Assembly (NCBI GenBank): GCA_001778545.1
Contig: MFHJ01000008.1
Location: forward strand, 1-11,761
DNA from: Candidatus Giovannonibacteria bacterium RIFCSPHIGHO2_02_43_16
Lineage (GTDB): Bacteria; Patescibacteriota; Minisyncoccia; JACPKW01; UBA11713
DNA length: 11,761 nucleotides
Reading direction: 5' to 3'
Shown: one piece after another, positions 6,028-10,797 of the stretch
Position numbering within the stretch: position 1 is the stretch's first letter
Layout of the letters: each line of letters opens with the position of its first letter
The notes under the pieces: generated by a model
Database searches by the model: none
The model's input: only the letters and a program-made list of their open reading frames with translations
What the model was told of the DNA's origin: nothing
Program-made: the position numbers and the translations under genes

Positions 6028-6801
6028 ATGAAGCTTAACAATTGCATAATTTCTCTATTTTTCGTTCTTGTTTCCGCAATCGCCAACTCGGAGGAGAATT
6101 GCATCAACCCGAAGAATTACGCCCGCTCGACCGTGGCCATCACAAGATATTTTGAAAAGGGCTCTGCCTCCGGCACAGCATGGTTTTATAAAGACAAAAA
6201 AACACTTATAACGGCTGGCCATGTTGCGCAAATTCTTGCAAGCAACGGCGAATGGACTACGGTGGAACTCCAGCAAAGAGAAACTCACGGGTTTTTGGTT
6301 ACCAAAATGCGAGCGCGCATTAAAAAAATGGGGAATATAGCAAGCGCTACGTATTTTGAAATCGCGGCGCTTGAAAAATATGCGAGAGAAGACCTCGCTT
6401 TTATCGAGCTTGAGCATCCTTATCACGAAGCGCTGCCGCTTGATATCTCGAGGGAACGCGCGCCGGATTACAGTTTGTTGTGGGCAATTGCTTATCCATT
6501 AGGAAAATTGGTTTATGCTAGGAGTCGGACTCTCCCGCCCGGCATCGAAGTGGAGTACGAAAAAGATTACCCATCAATGATCCACGTGGAAGCAATAGAC
6601 AATCGTCAGGCCCTACTCGAAGGCAGTTCCGGCGGTCCGGCGCTGAATTGCGCCGGAAAAGTTTCAGCCATAATCAATATGGCCTTAGGCGAAACATACG
6701 TATCATCTAAAGGCAAAATAGTCAGGCGCGCGACGAAAGGCACGGCGACCAATTATGGACTGCCGGCGGCTTTCGTAGAAGAATTAGAAGCGCGCAAATA
6801 A
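6028..6801 (+). CDS. Secreted trypsin-like serine protease
   Basis: A 257-aa S1-family (chymotrypsin/HtrA-fold) protease. A Sec signal peptide covers about residues 1-21, with hydrophobic core IISLFFVLVSAIA and probable cleavage after ANS. The triad is visible: His65 in TAGHV, Asp122 in EDLAFIEL, Ser201 in EGSSGGPA. The oxyanion-hole glycines are in place. There is no PDZ domain and no membrane anchor, so this is a bare single-domain exported protease, shorter than HtrA/DegP. Start and expression: AAAAAGGAGG at 6011-6020, 7 nt before the ATG. A 14-bp-stem terminator is at 6817. It stands alone between hairpin elements 2 and 3. Substrate is unknown. For an episymbiotic cell, an exported protease could act on host or envelope proteins; that is speculation. 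Confidence 0.88.
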   Translation: MKLNNCIISLFFVLVSAIANSEENCINPKNYARSTVAITRYFEKGSASGTAWFYKDKKTLITAGHVAQILASNGEWTTVELQQRETHGFLVTKMRARIKKMGNIASATYFEIAALEKYAREDLAFIELEHPYHEALPLDISRERAPDYSLLWAIAYPLGKLVYARSRTLPPGIEVEYEKDYPSMIHVEAIDNRQALLEGSSGGPALNCAGKVSAIINMALGETYVSSKGKIVRRATKGTATNYGLPAAFVEELEARK

Positions 6802-6816
6802 GTGAAAGGTTTTAAC

Positions 6817-6858
6817 AAAAATAGCCCGCCGAGGATCGCATCCAGGCGGGCTATTTTT
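6817..6858 (+). terminator. Strong terminator of the protease gene
   Basis: A 14-bp perfect stem, 6817-6830 with 6845-6858 (AAAAATAGCCCGCC against its complement), with a 14-nt loop and T-run. It lies 15 nt past the stop. Confidence 0.95.
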
Positions 6859-6888
6859 TATGCGATTATGAAAATTAAACTGACCCTA

Positions 6889-6914
6889 CTCCCACATTTC
6901 CGGGGGGATTTCAA
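6889..6914 (+). repeat. Hairpin element copy 3
   Basis: CTCCCACATTTCCGGGGGG, then GATTTCAA. The short stem is CTCCC against GGGGG with one wobble. Unlike the other copies, no minus-strand gene starts next to it; it lies between the protease terminator and the RNA gene promoter. The GGGGGA (6903-6908) can instead pair with TCCCCC (6915-6920). Confidence 0.75.
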
Positions 6915-6920
6915 TCCCCC

Positions 6921-6950
6921 TTAACAATCTTAACCAGGGAGTGATATGAT
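6921..6950 (+). promoter_or_regulatory. Promoter of the structured RNA
   Basis: TTAACA (6921-6926), an 18-nt spacer and TATGAT (6945-6950), preceded by TGA. The predicted RNA start is around 6957-6961, directly before the first hairpin. Confidence 0.65.
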
Positions 6951-6956
6951 AATTAA

Positions 6957-7250
6957 ACTGCGAGGCGGGCTCCTCACGGATTAGATACCCGTAGAGGAAA
7001 AACGTGTGTGCACGCACGTGATGGCGCGCCGCGGGATGGCTGATTAAGTTCGGCGAATGATATCCCTGGCGGCCGTTTATGCGCCTAAAAAGCTCCCGCA
7101 GTCTGAGAGGAAGGGGCCGTGCCTGAGTGATGAATTGCGTCGAAAGACGTTTCTGAGCCTGAGTTTTGACTTAGCTCCAATTCTGAATAGGCATCGCCCC
7201 GCCTTAAATCAACAAGGGGGCTCGCTTATCGGGGCCCCTTTTCTCTTTTT
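6957..7250 (+). ncRNA. Structured non-coding RNA with a 16S 790-loop hairpin
   Basis: About 290 nt with its own promoter and terminator, no ribosome-binding site and no convincing frame. Hand folding gives: P1, 6971-6979 with 6989-6998, 9 bp with one bulged A, capped by AUUAGAUAC. P2, 7002-7008 with 7013-7019, loop UGCA. P3, GGCGC 7023-7027 with 7081-7085, then GCCGC 7028-7032 with 7069-7073, GGGAU 7033-7037 with 7062-7066, and an inner hairpin 7039-7043 with 7050-7054. P4, 7113-7124 with 7189-7200, 11 bp and one C-C mismatch. Inside P4, GAAUU 7132-7136 with 7179-7183 closes two hairpins: 7137-7141 with 7146-7150 (GAAA tetraloop) and 7155-7164 with 7069-type partner 7169... specifically 7169-7177. 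I see no RNase P, tmRNA, SRP, 6S, group I or group II intron signature. Confidence 0.75.
7214..7250 (+). terminator. Terminator of the structured RNA
   Basis: AAGGGG (7214-7219) pairs with CCCCTT (7235-7240). Further C-G, T-G and C-G pairs form inside across a bulge. TTCTCTTTTT follows. Confidence 0.8.
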
Positions 7251-7319
7251 CTGGAATTTGAATTTATAGGAATTCCGATCTTATGGCTTTGATCAAAATA
7301 AATATAAAAAAGAAGATGT

Positions 7320-7712
7320 TTATCCTCTTATTCTCTTGGAATGTTTTTTGAACCATTCCGCGATTGCAGAAATATCAAGTCTGCTCGAAATAATCTTTAG
7401 AGCAAAGGCTTCAATCTCGCCTTCTTCTGGGATAATTCTATACCCATTATCTTCAAGAAATACGGAAGCGGAGGTCATCCCTGTGCGCTTGTTCCCATCA
7501 ACGAAAGGATGATTCATTATAATACCTCGGGCGTAAACCCCGGCTTTTTTAAAAATTGTCGGATATAATTCTTTTCCGAAAACGTTTTGTTTTGGAAGAC
7601 TTTCTAATGACAAAATGGCGTCCCGGTCGCGAATTCCGTGCGAACCGGACGTCTCATCAATTACCATCGAATGGATTTGAAGGATATCCTCAACCGAAAG
7701 ATAGCGAGGCAT
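7320..7712 (-). CDS. doc: Doc-type toxin (Fic fold)
   Basis: A 130-aa protein of the Doc (death-on-curing) branch of the Fic/Doc fold, close to the usual 125 aa. It begins YLSVEDILQIHSMVIDE, the typical Doc first helix, and has a GIRDRDAILSLESLP segment (26-40). The active-site motif is HPFVDGNKRTG with His68, Asp72, Asn74, Lys75 and Arg76. The Lys in the NKR position marks Doc rather than AMP-transferring Fic. Doc of phage P1 phosphorylates EF-Tu and stops translation; the same reaction is likely here. Its ATG shares one base with the antitoxin stop (TAATG), so it is made from the antitoxin transcript by coupling. All key residues are present, so the toxin should be active. No terminator is visible before the convergent RNA gene. 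Confidence 0.92.
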   Translation of the reverse strand: MPRYLSVEDILQIHSMVIDETSGSHGIRDRDAILSLESLPKQNVFGKELYPTIFKKAGVYARGIIMNHPFVDGNKRTGMTSASVFLEDNGYRIIPEEGEIEAFALKIISSRLDISAIAEWFKKHSKRIRG

Positions 7713-7951
7713 TATTTCTTAGCGAGAGCCTCGAGATCATTCCGATATCTGTCGATGAAATCCAAAGTCAATTTAGCGATTCTTTCATTTCTGTTTGGCG
7801 TACGTCCGCCCATTGGTTTAATCTTTACTGTTCTATCTTTATTTACCTCCAAGGCAACGCTATCCCCAACTTTAATTTGGAGATCTTTTAACATTTCTTT
7901 CGGTATGACAACTGCCGCTGAAGTTCCTATTTTTATAACTTTCTGGGTCAT
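7712..7951 (-). CDS. AbrB/MazE-like antitoxin
   Basis: A 79-aa protein with an N-terminal swapped-hairpin SpoVT-AbrB DNA-binding domain: VIKIGTSAAVVIPKEMLKDLQIKVGDSVALEV (residues 5-36), followed by KDRTVKIKPM. The C-terminal tail (about 48-79, ERIAKLTLDFIDRYRNDLEALAKK) is an amphipathic helix that probably wraps the toxin. It lies directly upstream of doc with a 1-nt overlap, the standard antitoxin-first order. In such pairs the AbrB domain normally represses its own promoter. The promoter TTGACG-17-TATAAT ends 9 nt before the ATG, so the mRNA is nearly leaderless and there is no Shine-Dalgarno sequence. Hairpin element copy 4 abuts the -35 box. Confidence 0.9.
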   Translation of the reverse strand: MTQKVIKIGTSAAVVIPKEMLKDLQIKVGDSVALEVNKDRTVKIKPMGGRTPNRNERIAKLTLDFIDRYRNDLEALAKK

Positions 7952-7960
7952 TTAAGAATG

Positions 7961-7989
7961 ATTATAATCAATAATTTAATCCACGTCAA
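7961..7989 (-). promoter_or_regulatory. Promoter of the toxin-antitoxin operon
   Basis: On the minus strand: TTGACG (7984-7989), a 17-nt spacer and a perfect TATAAT (7961-7966), 9 nt before the ATG. The AT-rich spacer with GATTATAATC symmetry (7961-7970) is a candidate operator for the AbrB protein. Confidence 0.85.
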
Positions 7990-8015
7990 CTCCCACATTT
8001 CCGGGGAGATTTCAA
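7990..8015 (+). repeat. Hairpin element copy 4
   Basis: CTCCC (7990-7994) pairs with GGGAG (8004-8008) around ACATTTCCG, followed by ATTTCAA. It starts at the base next to the -35 box of the toxin-antitoxin promoter and ends at the terminator of the 101-aa gene. Confidence 0.8.
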
Positions 8016-8053
8016 TTAAAAAGGGAATCCCACCGTTGGGGCTCCCCTTTTTT
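8016..8053 (-). terminator. Terminator of the 101-aa gene (bidirectional shape)
   Basis: AAAAAGGG (8018-8025) pairs with CCC and TTTTT (8045-8052), and an inner TCCC pairs with GGGG. T-runs lie on both sides, so it can work in both directions. It lies 27 nt past the stop at 8080. Confidence 0.8.
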
Positions 8054-8079
8054 ATTGTTCCCGCGAGATTTCACTCGCC

Positions 8080-8385
8080 TCATTCAATCTTTATCAGAAG
8101 AACGAAACCATGCTGCACTTTCTCTCTGGGTCCAAGCAAGGAACGCAACTCCATCAATTTTTCGTCCAGATTCACGCGGGTTGGGAAAAAACGGCGAGCC
8201 ATACACGCCCTCATGCAATGTTGGACCAACTCGCGTCCATTTTCATATTCCCCGGGCCATATTCCAGGATGCGCCGCTATCCAGAGATTGAGGTTATAAT
8301 CCGCATCCTGAATCCGAAAATCGGAAATAACCCATGAAAGAAAGTACGCAAAACACAAAGCCAAAACCGCCAACTCGAGACCCAT
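8080..8385 (-). CDS. 101-aa hypothetical protein with N-terminal membrane segment
   Basis: I do not recognise the family. The 101-aa product has one hydrophobic N-terminal stretch (residues 3-20, LELAVLALCFAYFLSWVI) that is either a signal anchor or an uncleaved export signal. A polar part follows, with LNLWIAAHPGIWPGEYENG (32-50), a Cys-containing VQHCMRACMARRFFPTR (54-70) and a hydrophobic end, GFVLLIKI. AAAGGAGGT at 8391-8399, 5-6 nt upstream, fixes the start. A terminator follows at 8016-8053. The unit (terminator, gene, ribosome site) fills the 404 bp between hairpin elements 4 and 5. It appears inserted between the toxin-antitoxin promoter and the gene at 8476. CxxxC (57-61) could form a disulfide or bind a ligand if exported. 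Confidence 0.72.
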   Translation of the reverse strand: MGLELAVLALCFAYFLSWVISDFRIQDADYNLNLWIAAHPGIWPGEYENGRELVQHCMRACMARRFFPTRVNLDEKLMELRSLLGPREKVQHGFVLLIKIE

Positions 8386-8419
8386 TGGACACCTCCTTTC
8401 GTTCGGCAGGTACTTTTAG

Positions 8420-8451
8420 AAAATCCTCGCACATTTCCTAGGATTTTTCAA
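8420..8451 (+). repeat. Hairpin element copy 5
   Basis: An 8-bp perfect stem: AAAATCCT (8420-8427) pairs with AGGATTTT (8440-8447) around CGCACATTTCCT, followed by TTCAA. The stem bases differ from copy 2 in a compensating way. It lies 34 nt upstream of the 101-aa gene start. Confidence 0.82.
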
Positions 8452-8475
8452 GAATGAAAAACCCGCGCTTTATTC

Positions 8476-8985
8476 CTAATTAGGTATCGCTATGCTGACA
8501 GTAACGCTAACCTGGCCATCTCCCGCGTCCGCGATGTATACCCCGAGCATCCGAGTATCTTTTTTCGCCGAAAGCACGGTGCTTCCGCCTATATTAGCCG
8601 TCTGCTCTATCACCCAACCATTTGAGGCAAGTTCTCTTTTATAAAAATCAGCGACCGCCTGCACTTTGTCGGACGTCGTAAACACTATCGCGGCTCCTTC
8701 TTCGCCTGTTTGCGGATTAGACGACCCTGAATACTGTATCGCGGCGTTCGGATATTTTGGAGCGTCCGACGGCCAATTGTCCGACAATTTATTTGTCCCA
8801 ACCGTTACTGTCGTATCTCCGTCCGAGTACGTCGCGGATCCGTCAAGATTCCTGTCCACATCTACCCCCATTATGGAACGAATAGAACCCTTCGCAAACC
8901 ATCCGATAAGAAGTATAACAACGATGCCGGTTACTATATAAATCAATTTTTTTGACGTTCCACTGCCCTTATTTTCCTGATCCAT
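8476..8985 (-). CDS. Membrane-anchored hypothetical protein
   Basis: A 169-aa protein with a short cytosolic head (1-12, polar), one TM helix (about 13-31, KLIYIVTGIVVILLIGWF) and an outside domain. The outside part starts with a low-complexity DRNLDGSATYSDGDTTVTVG stretch (44-63). It has NWPSDAPKYPNAAI (70-83), a DFYKRELASNGWVIEQT helix-strand unit (113-129) and a final strand, VSVTVSIAIP. The WPSD..YP.A plus FYK..L..NGW pattern recurs in CPR membrane-anchored proteins of unknown role; that is from memory. No Shine-Dalgarno sequence is seen. A TATTAT at 8996-9001, 10 nt before the ATG, may be its -10 box. There is no clear terminator. It is a good candidate for a surface-facing domain. Confidence 0.82.
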   Translation of the reverse strand: MDQENKGSGTSKKLIYIVTGIVVILLIGWFAKGSIRSIMGVDVDRNLDGSATYSDGDTTVTVGTNKLSDNWPSDAPKYPNAAIQYSGSSNPQTGEEGAAIVFTTSDKVQAVADFYKRELASNGWVIEQTANIGGSTVLSAKKDTRMLGVYIADAGDGQVSVTVSIAIPN

Positions 8986-9040
8986 ATTTTTAAAAATAAT
9001 ATTAAATTGCTAATAAACTATTCTAGTACAAATTTTTTAT

Positions 9041-9442
9041 TTATACGAGATTTGGATTCAGTTTTTCGTAAATTTCGCCTGTCAGTTTCCTGAATAATTC
9101 GCGCTTTTTCCAGAATGAATTGCTTTCGGACAAATCGTTGTTCCGAATTTGATTCAATTCCACGAGCACCATATACCGCGCGTGCCCCAAATCAGCATTA
9201 GTCGCGATGCTGGCGTCTTCGAGCCCCTGGTAAATCTGTTTCAAGTTATTATATTTGGCGGAAAGCCTGAGTTCTTGATTGGCTTTCGCCTGTAAATTTA
9301 AATTGCGCAAAAGCGAAGCGTTTGATTCTATGTGCCCGATGAAATCGTGAATGGCCACATAAAAATCGTAACTCGCGGGAGTCTTTAAGACTTTTTGAAA
9401 TTTTTCATGTAGTCCGCTTATCGTTTTTTCCGAGAGCTTCAT
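9041..9442 (-). CDS. 133-aa helical hypothetical protein
   Basis: I do not recognise a named family. The 133-aa product is predicted to be almost all helix: repeated amphipathic stretches, no Cys, no signal peptide, no TM segment. The first helix (MKLSEKTISGLHEKFQKVL) is followed by an IHDFIGHIESNASLL segment (26-40) and an ELRLSAKYNNLKQIYQGLEDA segment (56-76). The end is basic and aromatic. It may be a small helical-bundle protein. Promoter TTGCTT-17-TACCAT (9449-9477) ends 6 nt before the ATG, so it is probably leaderless; no Shine-Dalgarno sequence is present. It lies between two membrane-protein genes on the same strand, each with its own promoter. Confidence 0.78.
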   Translation of the reverse strand: MKLSEKTISGLHEKFQKVLKTPASYDFYVAIHDFIGHIESNASLLRNLNLQAKANQELRLSAKYNNLKQIYQGLEDASIATNADLGHARYMVLVELNQIRNNDLSESNSFWKKRELFRKLTGEIYEKLNPNLV

Positions 9443-9448
9443 TGCCGC

Positions 9449-9477
9449 ATGGTATCACGTTCGCGCCAAAAAAGCAA
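9449..9477 (-). promoter_or_regulatory. Promoter of the 133-aa gene
   Basis: On the minus strand: TTGCTT (9472-9477), a 17-nt spacer and TACCAT (9449-9454), ending 6 nt before the ATG at 9442. Confidence 0.5.
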
Positions 9478-9484
9478 TATATTT

Positions 9485-9808
9485 TTATATCGGGAAGTGC
9501 GAGGAATATTTCCCAACTACCGGCAGCTCTTTTTCCTCTCCATGCGCGGCGTTTACAATCCCGATTATCGCGAGGATTAGGACTGACAAATTAACAATAT
9601 TCAAAATCATCCAGAACGGCCAAAACATGCGTCCTATAAACCAGACGGCGACTTCAATGACAAAAAGAACAAGCCCTTGCTTAATGTGAAATTTCACAAA
9701 GGGGTCATCCTTGGCGACTATGTAAGAAACAATAATCAAAGGCCCCAGATAGGCCAAAATACCCATTAATTTATTATCATGTGGAGCGCTACTTTGTGGT
9801 GTTTCCAT
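9485..9808 (-). CDS. DUF4870/Tic20-like membrane protein
   Basis: A 107-aa protein with the DUF4870-like pattern. After a polar head (1-13) comes KLMGILAYLGPLIIVSYIV (13-31, TM1). The family signature loop DPFVKFHIKQGLVLF (35-49) leads into TM2 (46-60). A third hydrophobic region (64-87, WPFWMILNIVNLSVLILAIIGI) is followed by NAAHGEEKELPVVG, the usual ending. The length is normal for the family. The role is unknown; a distant relation to Tic20 has been proposed for the family. A TATAAT box 8 nt before the ATG marks leaderless translation. Its promoter has an upstream GGATTAAAAAGCGCGGCGGGTG that resembles the repeated promoter at 3167 and 3938. Confidence 0.88.
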   Translation of the reverse strand: METPQSSAPHDNKLMGILAYLGPLIIVSYIVAKDDPFVKFHIKQGLVLFVIEVAVWFIGRMFWPFWMILNIVNLSVLILAIIGIVNAAHGEEKELPVVGKYSSHFPI

Positions 9809-9816
9809 ATGTAACC

Positions 9817-9843
9817 ATTATACACCCGCCGCGCTTTTTAATC
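9817..9843 (-). promoter_or_regulatory. Promoter of the DUF4870-like gene
   Basis: A perfect TATAAT (9817-9822) on the minus strand, 8 nt before the ATG. It is preceded by GGATTAAAAAGCGCGGCGGGTG, a variant of the sequence in promoter copies A and B, with a 3-nt insertion-like difference. Confidence 0.65.
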
Positions 9844-9856
9844 CTTTATGTTGGTT

Positions 9857-9985
9857 TTATCTAGTCCTTCTCTTAGCAGGCTTTTTCGCAAGCAGCATGA
9901 GCCGCTTGATCTCAAGTCTCTTTTTGGTCTTATGAGAACGTTTTGATTTTACGTGTATTTTTAATCCTGTCGCTCTTTTTGCCAT
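9857..9985 (-). CDS. 42-aa basic protein
   Basis: A short frame with ATG at 9985 and stop TAA at 9857-9859. The product begins MAKRATGLKIHVKSKRSHKT and ends KKPAKRRTR. Of 42 residues about 18 are Lys or Arg and only one is acidic, so it is strongly basic and likely binds nucleic acid. It resembles small ribosome-associated or DNA-binding proteins in style, but I cannot assign it to a named ribosomal protein. Promoter TTGGAT-17-TAAAGT ends 6 nt before the ATG, the same leaderless arrangement as its neighbours, which supports it as a real gene. It lies upstream of the DUF4870-like gene on the same strand, and that gene has its own promoter. Confidence 0.72.
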   Translation of the reverse strand: MAKRATGLKIHVKSKRSHKTKKRLEIKRLMLLAKKPAKRRTR

Positions 9986-9991
9986 ATAAAC

Positions 9992-10020
9992 ACTTTAACC
10001 GAAATTAGCGAATAATCCAA
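9992..10020 (-). promoter_or_regulatory. Promoter of the 42-aa basic protein
   Basis: On the minus strand: TTGGAT (10015-10020), a 17-nt spacer and TAAAGT (9992-9997), 6 nt before the ATG. It directly follows the terminator of the upstream gene. Confidence 0.5.
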
Positions 10021-10062
10021 AAAATAACGACCCGCAGGGGAACCTGAAACGGGCCGTTATTT
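10018..10062 (-). terminator. Terminator of the 186-aa gene
   Basis: AAATAACG (10022-10029) and CCCG (10031-10034) pair with CGGG (10050-10053) and CGTTATTT (10055-10062), with one A/C mismatch. The T-run TTATTTTTT follows on the minus strand. It lies 25 nt past the stop. Confidence 0.9.
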
Positions 10063-10086
10063 ACTCAAGCAGAATTTTATAGCTGG

Positions 10087-10647
10087 CTATTTCCTCCTAG
10101 ATCTCTTAGCGAAGCGCTTGCAAGCAGTTAATATCTTTCTAACGTCAGCCGCATAGCGCCTATCAAAATTCACTCCATCCCTCAAATCACAAATTGCTTT
10201 GTAGACCATGGAAGATGGCGAGAGAGTTGATAAAAGGCTAACTGTGCTATAGATAATCTCCGGGTTTTTCTCACCGAGAAGCCCGTTGCTAACCGTTGGC
10301 GCAATCGCGCCAAGCGCTTCCGTCGCATTTATCCGCTCAATAAGATAGATGAGATCTTCAAATACGCCGGGCGGCGCATCCTCGTTGTTGCCCTTGAGTC
10401 GCAGGACATCGCCAATCGCTTGCCGAAATATTTTCCGCCTATCTTTTGGTACGCAGGTTTCGTAGACGCGAGCTAAGCCCTCGACTGATGAATCATATCG
10501 ACGGATAAGAATGACATCCGCCGATTGGTAGATTTTCTGGTGAATCGCTTGAAGAACTATCCAGATCCAACCCGCAAACATTTCCCTTGAGTCGAATTGC
10601 TTCATTTTCCGCGCAAGCGTCCCTTCGGTTACTTGAAGCCTTCGCAT
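10087..10647 (-). CDS. 186-aa hypothetical protein
   Basis: I do not recognise the family. The 186-aa product is soluble and largely helical. The first 20 residues (MRRLQVTEGTLARKMKQFDS) look like a short helix-turn-helix-like or peptide-binding segment. It is followed by a hydrophobic aromatic helix (22-40, MFAGWIWIVLQAIHQKIYQ), which is too interrupted to be a clear TM. Helix-loop repeats follow (60-160, for example PGVFEDLIYLIERINATEALGAI), vaguely like alpha-solenoid repeats. The end is very basic, CKRFAKRSRRK. AGGAGGAT at 10651-10658 fixes the start. Promoter TTGATT-17-TATTCT with a TGC extension lies at 10686-10714, and a strong terminator at 10018-10062. It is another self-contained unit of the strong-Shine-Dalgarno class. 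Confidence 0.75.
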   Translation of the reverse strand: MRRLQVTEGTLARKMKQFDSREMFAGWIWIVLQAIHQKIYQSADVILIRRYDSSVEGLARVYETCVPKDRRKIFRQAIGDVLRLKGNNEDAPPGVFEDLIYLIERINATEALGAIAPTVSNGLLGEKNPEIIYSTVSLLSTLSPSSMVYKAICDLRDGVNFDRRYAADVRKILTACKRFAKRSRRK

Positions 10648-10685
10648 AATATCCTCCTATTCCTAAAGTAAAAGAATTCAAGAAA

Positions 10686-10714
10686 AGAATAGCATCTAAA
10701 ATTGTTTCAATCAA
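10686..10714 (-). promoter_or_regulatory. Promoter of the 186-aa gene
   Basis: On the minus strand: TTGATT (10709-10714), a 17-nt spacer and TATTCT (10686-10691) with an upstream TGC (extended -10). The leader is about 32 nt and includes the Shine-Dalgarno sequence. Confidence 0.65.
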
Positions 10715-10762
10715 TGGTTCTCTACAAGATCATTCCTCCAGGGACGAAACAAAGATATGCCT

Positions 10763-10790
10763 TTGTGAGTTAAGAAAAATACAGTATAGT
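10763..10790 (+). promoter_or_regulatory. Promoter of the YdjM-like gene
   Basis: TTGTGA (10763-10768), a 16-nt spacer and TATAGT (10785-10790), ending 7 nt before the ATG at 10798. This predicts leaderless translation. Confidence 0.6.
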
Positions 10791-10797
10791 TTTCAAA

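Noticed and set aside
6978..6990. 16S rRNA gene fragment
   Set aside because: Only the 13-nt loop matches; flanking bases do not follow 16S and the stem differs with pairing kept.
6957..7250. RNase P RNA, tmRNA, SRP RNA or 6S RNA
   Set aside because: None of the diagnostic conserved blocks of these RNAs are present, nor a tRNA-like end.
7057..7269. 70-aa plus-strand frame
   Set aside because: It lies inside the folded RNA, runs through the terminator, has no ribosome-binding site and its composition is not protein-like.
5284..8451. CRISPR array
   Set aside because: The repeated unit ends in TTTCAA, which recalls some CRISPR repeats, but copies are 0.4-1.1 kb apart with genes between them and there are no cas genes.
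5284..8451. Classical integron attC sites
   Set aside because: The elements are only about 26-32 nt and lack the paired RYYYAAC/GTTRRRY core sites of attC; no integrase gene is visible. The array idea is kept, but not as a known integron.
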